From contig JAJKFL010000008.1 of NCBI GenBank assembly GCA_021186555.1, forward strand, positions 12,889,936-12,953,935: a stretch of 64,000 bases of DNA, written 5' to 3'. This document shows positions 48,901-60,900 of the stretch, piece after piece. Position 1 is the stretch's first letter. Each line of letters starts with the position of its first letter. Source of the stretch: Reticulitermes speratus (taxonomy: Eukaryota; Arthropoda; Insecta; Blattodea; Rhinotermitidae). Below the pieces are notes generated by a model. It worked only from the letters and a program-made list of their open reading frames with translations, was not told where the DNA came from and did not search any database. A program made the position numbers and the translations under genes.

Positions 48901-51900
48901 TCCTCTGTCACCTCGTCCAGACTGGCAAACCAAACACACTCTCACATATACCACAACCAAACAGGTTCCATCAACCCATTCTCTATGCACCTCCACAGCC
49001 TGCACTCTAGAATTTTTGGGTAACTAAACCCTCCTAGTTTCAGTTGGCAGGAAATGTCCATCAGTAACACCTCTGAATGGCCTCTGTAGTCAAGTACAGT
49101 AGCTTGTTTCATGGTATACTTTGTCAATTGCCTAATGACCTGTAGGTGATCATTTGTCTACGATTTGTGTTACAAAGTGTTCAGACCTAATTATGGCAAT
49201 GACAGAAATGCTTAGACCTGAATAAGAAGCTTGAAGTAATACACCTGTATGAAGTCAGTAGCCCATCAAAGAGCAAAACAGGAAGCAGAATGATTTGACT
49301 TCAATGCTGTTCACCATTCTGAACAAAGATAAAATCAGTTGTGTTATATGACTGATGACGTCACACAGAAATAAATGCAGAATGCAGAAGTCAAAGATTC
49401 AGTATCACACTCTTCAAGTGGCTCTGCCAATCAGCTGGTATATCAGTTGATGAAACAACAATCAAGGAAAAAGTCTGCCATTAGAAATTAATGTTTATAT
49501 GAGACATCCCCGTTTGTATATCAGATCACAAAGGTATATTTATTCAATGTCCGTCACATACAACAAATGTTACAATTATTTTACAAGCAACTAATTTCGC
49601 ATGTAAAATAATTTCATCTGACAACCCTCTATATATTTACACATTTGTAATGTATTTTAATGTAAAGAGGAGATCTTCACCTTAAAAATTTTAGTTACTA
49701 AGTTTTATGTATCTACGTTCTTGGATAAGGCCTGATGATGGCTTGAAGCCAGAGCCAAAACTAGTCGCCTGTGAAATAATTTTAACATATTTTGTATGTG
49801 TCAGACATTGAATAAATATAATACTGTGATTATAAATTAGGTGATGGCCTTGAAGATTACATATTTCAACCAGTTTCTGATACTAAGCAGCCATCAGAAT
49901 AAGCTACATTATAAACTTTATAATAAATTCTTTCATATCAAAGTTATACTATATGTTCCTATGTGTACTGTCATTCCAAGCTTCCCATACCAACATTCGT
50001 TCAGAAAAATGGTAAATTTCACTGATGGCTTAGTACTAAGAAAGTATGCATTTAGAGTTATGTTTTCTATTATTACTGTGTACCAAACTAATGACTATTT
50101 CTGAACAATGTGGTCTGGGACTTGAAGACTATCTTCAGCACATTAGTTTATATCCCAGTACATGCTCTATTCTTAAATATGCATTACTGTTAACCATTAC
50201 CCCAAGTTACAAGGTCTATCAGAAAGTTCTACGACTGAATCCTGGGAGATGAAACCAAAGTTCCTAACACTTAACACAATTTATCCCTTCCAAAGTACAG
50301 TCCCAGCTGAACAATGATTACAGCAGTCCTGCCATCTGCTGAAATACAACTGGTAATTATTCTTACAGACAAGGGTCCAATTCCCACACTGAATTCGTAT
50401 GGCTTATGACATTTTCACAAAATCTCTTTTCAAGGTAATTTTCAATTTGAGGAACACAAAAAATCACTGAGTGCCAAATTCAGTGGCCACAGCTACTGAA
50501 ATGTTGTGCATAACTAAGAATTACTAACTGGAAATGGTACCTGGGACAATACTGTTCTAACTTATGGGTTTTGCCAGGACTCTCATCATTCGCACGACTT
50601 AAGAAATAAGCCTGGCTGCAACAAACATACTTCTGACATCATGAATGACAGGAAATATCAGTGAGCAACATTTGGTGTCTATAATATCAATTGTTCTTCA
50701 AACATACTATTCTGAGTCAGATCTTTATGCTGTTAATAGAGTCACACACAGGACTTCTTAAGATGTGAAGCAGATATACTTCATTATAAAGTGTGTATGG
50801 TATCTGGTACTTACTAATTGATTTTTCATCCACAGCTTTACTAATGGTACTCACTGGTTATTTTTCCACCAACTTCATAATGGTATCCAATGGCTTTTCA
50901 TCCACTGCATTGCTAATGGTACTGACAGGAATTTCATCCACCGATTCCCTTATTGTACTGGATGGTTACTTATCCATTGACTTCCTAATGGTACTGATTG
51001 TCTTCCCATCCACCAACTTCCCATATAAGCAGACTCAGTTAACAGCCTGACACTCAGTATGTTCAAGACGCAGCTGCAACTAATGCTCAAACAAGTGTCA
51101 CACACTCCACTACTTACCCATCCTTCTTCTTTGTGTCACCAGGTGTGACAGCAGTGGGGGAGGTAATATTCTGAGCTCCTCTTTTGTCAGTTTGCCTTGT
51201 GGATCTTCCTTTACGCAAGCGACGGAATGACTCTCTTAATGACTTTTTGAATGACTTGCGCCGTGAAATTGGAGCATCGCCTGCTCCAGACAGATCTGGA
51301 GCATTAACACAAAGACAATTATGAGGCGGCTTCAGCTACAGCTTTGTTCCACATACTATTTCTATCTTTTAAAAAAAAAGAGGTGGTTATAGCAAAATCT
51401 ATAAGAATATACAGCAGAATCCCAATTTAAGGTTTCTGGATTTACGACTTTCTTACACTAGGTTCCTTTTGTGTGGTTCCAGCCAAAACCCCATACAAAT
51501 AATCCATAATTTTTCTCGATTTGTGGTCTGATTTTAGGTTCTTCCTGCATTTAAGACATCAAAATTTGATCCCCACACTGTTTTGGAGTTTCAACTTAGG
51601 GTTTGTGTTTACAACTTTGTAGTCTTGGTTAGGTGAACAACATCCCATAAAAAAATATAAAAGTGTATGAAGACTGAATATTTAAATTTCGTGTGAACAT
51701 AATGTTTCCGTAACCATGGTAGTAATTTTCCATTTGATTTTGACATGACTCCCATTTAAGACTTTTCTCGATTTAAGGTACGCACAGCTTGTCCTCCAGA
51801 CAAATCTTAAATCGGCGTTCTACTGTAGTTCATACTCAAACCCCCTCTCTATCAAAGTGTTATGCTCATAACAGCAAGAACAGTAAGTATTTGCAACACA

Positions 51901-54900
51901 TTTCTTCCAGATACAAAGGCTCTGTTAATAGCAAAATTTATACACTTTGTTCACTCAACACCATTATTAAAGTAATGTAACCTACTTCACATGTTCAAGT
52001 ATTCATTCTTTCCGTGTATCATGAATTTGTATTAAGTAGGTCAGAAGTGTATACCACAATTTCAAACTGCAAAATATGGAGTGCCATCAAATCTCAGTAT
52101 GTTGTGACAAGTGATTATGGAATACTAATAATGTAAAACTGCTGACATTCTATCCAAATATGGTCTTTATTAAGTCACTAATGGAACACGATCATGGAAT
52201 CCAACAAATGTTGGCTACGAATTACAGGCACACACCAAACAATGAACAGAGGACAATAAACAGAGTACACTATGATGGAAGTCTTACAATTAAAGTAACC
52301 TCTCCATCAAGAGTTATCACACATTCTTGTACACTGGTAACAACACCACACTGTACTAACATAAACATACAGTCTCCAATGACACATGACAACAAATTTC
52401 CAAGACAACCACATATTTGTACAGCTTACCATTAGGGTTGAGAGTACACTTTGTAAGGACACCCTTGTGACGAATATAGTCAAATAATGCTAGGCCATGC
52501 GCTGTACCAGCAGCTACAAGACCCCATTCCGCATGTAAAACAAGGGCTGTAATGGCAGCAGGTGGGTGAAGTTGAAGCAAAGAATGTGGCTGAAATCCTG
52601 GAGCCAGTGACAGGGTCCCACCCCGTGGAGTTAGTTGATCATGCCCCTTCCATATAAACCCATCTCGATCTAATACTATGTTCATTGGTGTCACCTGAAA
52701 ACACCAAAAAACCAGTGACAGTGACCAAAAGGTTTAACCTTGATTAGCTGAACAGGACTTTCCATGTCCTGCTAAATGTAACTACTCTTGTATGAAATGC
52801 AAAATGCTATTCCAGGCAGGTGCAGGCATGGGCATTTAAAATAAATAACCCGGCTGTCAGCGGCTACACTTGGACTTAAAGGCCAGACGACTGAAACTAA
52901 TATGCATACAAATATCACTGTAAAAATGCTAGATAAAAATGGCAGTATTTCCATGACTAATATCAAAATACAAATAAGGCATGCTGTAAAGAGTAAGGAC
53001 ATCAACATTTTCATATTTTAACATGAACTACATATTTAAAATGTATCTGAAGTCCATGAACATCCCTGATTTTATAGAACACTATAAAGCAAGTCCTGCC
53101 ATTACTTCGTAAGTGATAAACATATTGCAAAAATGGTTAGATATTCAACTGGATGAAGGTTCTTAAGAACAGAAACACAAAGATTCCACAAAAAAGAAGT
53201 TCTTATACTTCATGGCAATCTGCCATGTTTTCCAGTACACAGCAAATTTACATTTTACCATGCCAATAACAAGTGAATACATAAAAAGCCTTAATGATTA
53301 AGGCAAGTACCTGAACTTCCTTCTCTACAGCATCAGAGTTAATTTTAGCAACAATAACAGAGCCCGCAGTCCCAGCAACAACCAGTGTTCCAGACACAGG
53401 GCAGAGAGCAACTTTCTTTACTGCTAATCGAGGGTCATCTGAATAAGGGTCAAATGTTCCAACCTGTTAAGAGTAACAATACAATGCAATTACAATCCCC
53501 TCATGTGTGCAACCACAAAAAAAGAAAAAAAAACCATAGGGAAACCACTAAAATTTCAATTAAAAGACCTGTTATATTAGAATTACTCCAAAAAAAGTAA
53601 GTTATGTCTTTGCTTTATGCACCATACCATAAAAACACAAAGGAAGGGTAGGTACAGCTCCATGCATTCTTAACCTCATTATTAGACAGGGGAACTTTTC
53701 ATGACCAACTTTATACCTACAGTAAAACACTGATTTTACATTCCTGCACTTTGCATTTTCTGCGATTTTACACATTTTTTGTAAGGTCCCGGCCAAATAC
53801 CCATCAGTAAGTTTCCCAGATTTTATGCTATTTCTCCCACAAAAATGTAAAATTTCGTTTTTACTATACTAGTCCCTCAAGCAAAACGATGTTCCATGGA
53901 GTTAACTAACTTCAATGAGACCTATGTACAGTGAAATCTACAATTAGGATTATGACTGACTTAGTGTTTTATTTATATACTTTTATATATACAATTTTGA
54001 AGACTGTGGACTTCTCGCATGTGATACCATGTAGTCTGTTAGATGGTTACCAACGTTTCTGAGAAACATAGACCACACAGCAGCACATCCCGAAGTCCAG
54101 TTTTAATATTCACCAGTGACTACTTCAAATTTCATATTTAGGAGTTATTTTCCAGGCATAGGCTATAAACTTTACACCAGAAAACCCTGTAATACAAGGA
54201 TGTGTAACATAAGCAACAGTGGTTTCAGATTATTTATATCTGCCCTTATATGACCAGTTGGTTGAGGCACTGCGCTACAAGCCAGAACGTCGCAGGTTCG
54301 ATTCCTGATGGTGTCATTCAAATTTTTCATCGACAATCGTTTCGGTCGCACTATGGCCCTGGGGTCGACTCAGCCTCTAACAGAAATGAGTACCAGGAAT
54401 ATTTCCTGGGGGGTAAAGGCGGCCAGTGCGTAGGGCTGACAACCTTACCACCTTCATGTGCCGATTGTCTAGAAATCTGGGAACGTCAACCTCCTCGAAC
54501 CCTAAGGGCCTGTCCAGGCCTGTAATGGGATTGCTTTACCTTTACCCTTATATAACGAAACATCTTTTAAGTGAGGACCTCATAACACATTCAATTCTGA
54601 ACAATATTTAGAAATCTGAAAGCACCAATATAAATGCAATTCTCTGTCACAAGTAGGAACAAACCTTCCTGAATGGTGGCCATTCATCTTCTTCTTCATC
54701 ATTAGCTCCATTACTGCCTTCATTCGCTATCTCATCTCCACTGAACAACTGAGCAGAACCAAATTTATAAAGAGGCTGAAGTGCTATTCCACTTGCATCC
54801 CAAAATCTAATAGTTCCATCCTCATGACCAGTTAGTAGTAGTTCTAGATTCGCCTTCTCTCCTTCCTCCACTGCCTCACCTAGAACTTTACCCCCAGTTA

Positions 54901-57900
54901 CTGGCCACTCCTGTAAAGAATGTGAAACAATGCTAAGATTGTACATCATACACACTGAAACTGAGAGAAACATGGACTATTACAGAAAACAGAATTCTGA
55001 CACACTGGTAAGTAAAGTGTTACAAAAATCGTTGCCAACTGAAGGACTAAAACATAAAATATACTCCTAAATAAGGCTTAATGTTTTACCAGTAACAAAC
55101 ATGTCAGCATTCAGAAGAAATGTTTATATTGTAGATTAACATATTAACGCTCAACATGGGCAAAAGAAAACTTGAAAATGTAAAATTACATTTGTCATAA
55201 CATTTACAAACATTTTGCCAGGATTAAAACATTTTGTTTAGACTGAACGTTTACAATGTAAGAATCTCACTGACTGCAGTCAGTTTCGTATGCTTAGAAA
55301 ATTAGCTTCAGAACTTTAAGGCCACCGTCTTGCATAAGCACATGGGATAAAGAACATTTCCTCTACATAAAACGTCCATTAACCCTTTGGCACTTAACAT
55401 CATGTAAACCTGTGACACACTGCAATACTCAAAATGCTGAAAGTCAGACATAAAGGCCATTTAATATCCTTCCTTATACCCTCTCATTTAAATTCAAGTC
55501 TCCAGCACATCACACACGGCATTCTATTCCAGCGCCAAACGATTAAATGTTACTCCACTGTAGCATCCAGGGGCCCTTGGCGGCTCACTGGCCACAAGTT
55601 GCTTACCCCAGAAATGCAGACATTCCTGCACGTATGTTTAGTCTTCTCGTAATATGGGAAACAGAGGGTTTCTGTAACCTTTGTGGGTTTTTTTGTGTGT
55701 TGGATTGTAAGGGGACGACTACAGGAGAGTGGGGTGAGACAATATAGCAGATTTTAGTATAACTAGGCTGGAAGCCTGAGAGACGGGGGGATTCTTTCGA
55801 CACTAGCCAGGCCGAACACTTCGCACCAGCGAAGGGCCGTGTAGAAATTAACGGTTCTCCTGCATTCGTCTCCACAACTGGACTACTCCACTGTACCACT
55901 ATTTGATTATTAAAACCATTAGTATTAGGAGATTGCCGTGGGCTTTCACTCTTTAACGACAACGACCCACCCTGCGAATGTCAGCGTTTAGAATTCAGGG
56001 CAGCAAAGTACCGCTCGGCTGTGTGCCCGCAGAGTCTCTGTCGCCGGGGGGAACAGGGCCCAGGACCCCCTGGTCAGGGACACTACATAAAAATTGGTGT
56101 CAGTGTGTGTGGGATTTTACGTCGTCGGTCATCTCCGTCAATAGCCCGAACAGAATTGATCTTCACCATCCTGCGAGTTCGTTTCTGGCTGGCCACCCGT
56201 ACGACACATCGCTTCAGCATCTCCCGGACTTGTTAGGAGCCCGTTTGATCACGAGGGACCGAGGAGCGGATCCTGTCCGCAGCAGACGGAGACTGTATAG
56301 AGCTTGCCGCCGTCGGGAAAAGCAGCGCGCAGCGCCCGACGTCCAGCCAGCTGGGTTAGGTTGTGCCCCGGCCGCCGTCCTCCTCTGTGTCCGATCAGTG
56401 AGATACATATCCGCCACTGGGGTTTTCCGATAAAATCGCTTGGGGTATAAGCGACCTCCGTAGCATGGCACGCGTCGCTTCCTCGAGGGCTGCCGATGGA
56501 AGGAAGATCGTCAGCTGGTGCCGCTACTGCCGACTCCGCCGTAACCAGGTAAAGCTGAGGTGGACATCCGCAGCTGAACGAGTGCAGAACCAGAGGCCGC
56601 AGTCTAAATTGTCATTGTTGGGTTCCAGTCCTGTATTTCTACCCGATCAGCAGGAGCCGATTACGAAGGACGTCCCCCCTGCTTACAGCAGCCTTCGTAT
56701 TCGCATCACATTACTACGAGGTAAGCCACACTCAGGCGCTCTTTCGAATTACCGCAAAAGGGAATGTGTTTATGGTTTTAATCCCATTCTGCGCACACAA
56801 TGGTTAGGATGAACTAGATAGCATTATAAATGAGGCATAGCTTTGTAGATGAATTAAGATATACAGAAGCAAATATCAGGGAAACTGACAGTGTAGCTAG
56901 CTTGGTATAAACAGCTTGTATGGCATATAGTAATTTTAATGTTGAATGTGTATTACTTGGTAGTATAACAGAAAGTGACTTGAGACAAAAGAAAGCTACT
57001 GTATTTGAATCAGCATGAGACACGAGTTTATCGGATATGGGTAACGCAGTAGTTATGGGAAGCAGTTATAGCAATATATTAGATAAAATGAAATTAACTA
57101 GCCAACTTTTGATGGGGAATATAGTAAACTGGAAGAATATGGTGATTACGTATTTACTGCTTTAGAATTTGTTAATTCAGAACAACACGATATATTATTG
57201 AAATTTGTTAAAACAAAATTATTGGAGAGGTTTACATTGTAGTTTAAAGTATATTAACGTGATGCCATGTGAAATAGGTGTTTGAGAAAATTAAGGAATG
57301 AAAGGGAATTTAGATTTGTGTAGCCGGCGCATGTTTAATTCGGGGAGAGAACGAGTTGCTGTCGTGTAGTGAGAAGAGAAGTGCCAGTGTTTAGAAGTAT
57401 TGGAGTAAGAAAGGTCCGGTAGGGTGCCTGCTGGTTCAAGCCGCGTATCAGTGCCGCATAGTAATGGAAGTAACTTAGTAGATGTTAAGAGGGAGGATCT
57501 GGTAGAGGATCCTGGGTACAAGCCCTACTATCAGTGCAGCAAGTGATGGAGGTTATGTTTGTGGAGATATGTTAAGAGAGAGGATCTGGTAGAGGATCCT
57601 GGGTTCACACCCCGAGTAAACTTAGAAGGCCTTAACGCACCCTGGACGCGGGGTTAATACAGTAGAAGCTGCAGAGAATATATGCGAGTTATTAGGAGGT
57701 TATTGGGAGAGAAGCCGCAGAGAGGCTGTAAGTGTTAAAGATGAGTTAATACAGTTGAAGCTGCAAAATGTATGTAGGAGTTGTTAAGAGGTTACTGGGA
57801 GAGAAGCCGCAGAGAAGCTGTAGGATTTAATAGAGGAGTTAACGTGAGAAGCTGCAGAGAAGCTATGGAGGCATTAATACAGTCTTTTAGGAGCTGATAC

Positions 57901-60900
57901 AGAGTAGCTGTAGTGTTTGAGGTTTCAACGAGAAAGAAGAGTTTTGCACGTGATAAAGTAGGCGTGAATAGACGCACATGTGGCAGATAGGTGGGTCTGC
58001 ATAGGATGAGAAATAGGGAACCAAGAGGGATCAGAGGAGCAGCCCCGCTGTGCCCCTCGCGGTGAGGTTAGGTAAATGTGAGAGTGTTTTAAATGGCAGC
58101 ACTGAATACGACGGCATCGAAAGAATATATCGGATTATTAGTAATGAGATTTTTTTTAAAGAATGCAAGAGCTGAAGTTAGTTAGCAGGAAGGAAGGTTC
58201 CGTGTACGTTCTTACAGTGGAAGATCATTCGTTGTAAAGATATGTTAGATGTGTAGACAGAAGGTTCATGAGATTTAACACAGAGGGTCATAAACCAGCA
58301 TAGGTTTTATACAGTCAGCGAAGGGAAAAGAATAAAGTGTGATGAGAAACGTGTATGATGGATTATTAGTGGAAGATAGGGTTGATTGTGGTAGTAGAGA
58401 AATTGTTACGGGGAAGTGAAATTAAAGTTTGATGAGGGGATACTGGATGAAGAGGTTAGAGAAATATGTGCTATTCTGATAAAGCCTAGGTGTGACACTG
58501 TAATCATAGTAGCTATAAATTTGAAAGCTTTACCTGCAGAGAATTTAGCAATAGTAAGACAGTGAGGATGGTTTATCAGCATTGTGAACATAGGTGGTAA
58601 CAACATGAAAGATATCCTACCTGTCATGTAACATAGAGTAATGAGAAACTGCCCCTATACAGGTATAAAGTTTATTTCACAAGCAGTTTTCGCGCAGGAA
58701 CAGAGATTAAGTGAACTAGGATTTAAAATTGGATTTTGTTATGTGAATGATCAGGAACAGAGAATCAAAACGAGACTTTCTAAATTAATTCCATGAGAGA
58801 TAAACTGCATTAAATTCGTTGTAAAGTAAACGTAGACATTTAGGAAGATTGTTGTGGGGTTTGCTTTGGTTTGTATGAAGCAGGAGATAGTAAGATTTTG
58901 TATTCTTTAGTACAGCCTTTTAGTACCAACTTGCATTAATTTGTGAATTTTGGGTTAGAAAACATGAGAAGACATGGAGTCAGGGAGTGTAACACACATT
59001 ATTACTGGGAACTTACGTGAAACATTGTGTAAGTCGGAAGCGGGGTTGAAGTTCGAAAGAACACGGCAAGTGAAGTTTGATTACTGTTGTTATGAATTAT
59101 TAATACGTATCAAAATTATAAAGTAAATGGCTATGGGGTGTTTTAGGAGACGTTACAGGTTTACTGCAGTACTTTATGTTATGTGATGTCATAGACCACG
59201 AGCTACGGGATTTAATGTATTTACGATAGGTGTTACTGTCTGTTTTACAATCATAGTCTTATTCAATATAGGGTTATTCTTTGTAATACATGTTACAAAA
59301 TTTAAGTGTGAAAATAGCTTTCAGATATATAATCAGAATGTTTAAATGCTGTTTTCTATAGTTACATCTTGTTTGTAAACTTGCAGTGGTTATTATATTG
59401 TTTGATGTGTACTTGCAGCTTTTCGGCAACCGATGGCATAGTGCATTAGGATGACGCCGTTATTTGGGAACACGTTAGGAGGAAAACAATGACAGATTAG
59501 AGGAAGTACTGGACCGATTGCGAGCCGAGAGTATGAATGTTGAAGAAGGGAGTGAGTTTAGGGGTTAGAAAGGTCAAGAATGTGAGAGGGTCGCTGCAGT
59601 GTAAAGTTACCAAGTGCTGAGTAACTCTAAGCAGCTCAGAACGTGCTAAGGGTCGCTTAGTCCTTTCCATAAACTGGCTTGTCAAAAGTGCCATATATTG
59701 AAAAGGGGAAAACAGGCAGGTTTGTTTAAGATGTCATGAAATATGTGGAGTAAACCAGAAACCGACTTCTTTTAACGCAGAGGAAATACTGCAATTGTTC
59801 GGGGTTTGTTAACAGTTTAGACAGTGATTACGGAATGTCAACCGCTAACACATGTATTTGAGATGAATGACATGAGTGTTAGAAGAATAAGCCTAAAAAT
59901 AGTAACTTGCAGAATAGCTTGTACATCGTTGTAAAAAAAAGAAAGAAAGAAAAGAAAGGTAGAAAGGATTAGTAACGGTTAAGTGGGACGTACAGAGGAA
60001 CAGAAACAGAATCAGGCAGAAAGAGAAGCAGAAGAAGGAGGTGGTAATGTTTTGAAAGCAGACAGCGAGGGGGATAGGTTAAGAGATACTGAGGAAAAAC
60101 GCGGATATGGGAAAGGTTTAAATTGCATGCGCAAAGCTAAGGAATAAAGAGAAGTTAAAATTTAGAAGGAAATTCAGGATACCTAGTTAATGCGATCACA
60201 CCGGTAGCGTTGTATGTACAAGGAATGGGAACGGTTTATAGATTGGCAAGAGTGTAGAAGGAAGTGCAAAAAATAATATTAGCAATTGTGGAAACGTCAG
60301 GAGAATAAAGATAATAATTGTAAGGTGCAACACTGATATGGCAAGGTAGTGTTTTGTCCAACAGTAGCAACAGTGGATTATAAGTATTTCAATGGCTTTG
60401 ATTTTCAATACTATGCATTTTTGGTTATGTTTAGTTGAATATGAATTTGTGGTCTTCACGAAGGGATAGAAGCCCTTTCTGCTTTGCAAGGTTAAATTAG
60501 TGAAGTTGTGCACATATACAGATCTTTGTATCGATGTTGGAAACGGAAGGCAAGATCGTATTGTTATTAATGTGAAGCTGAACTGCGGAAGGGTTGCAGT
60601 TTATGCAGCAAATTTGGTACAGAAAGTAGCATTGTTACCAGACTAGATGAAGGATTACAATTTATTTAAAATGTTTACAGTGACGATTAAAGAAACAAAT
60701 GTGTAAGATGAAAGGTTATGCAAACTTAGATATTAGATAAGTTACTGACAGTGTTAAGTTGATTATTCAAAATGAAGGTTGTAGAAAGTAACTAAATTTC
60801 CAGAGAAGAGGTGGCAAAATGGAGCTTTTAAGGTCATTTGAAATTTTGCTTAGGGTAAACGTGCGTTGTATTGCAGATGTGAGCAAAACTTATAGGGCAG

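Noticed and set aside
50793..51050. Plus-strand ORF with a 12-residue repeat
   Set aside because: It is a by-product of a 36-bp minisatellite in an intron.
55603..55962. 119-codon antisense ORF in the 5' LTR, extended to 172 codons across the 3' LTR (63060-63578)
   Set aside because: It lies wholly in LTR sequence, and its frame differs between the LTRs because of the one-T indel. It shows no recognisable protein features.
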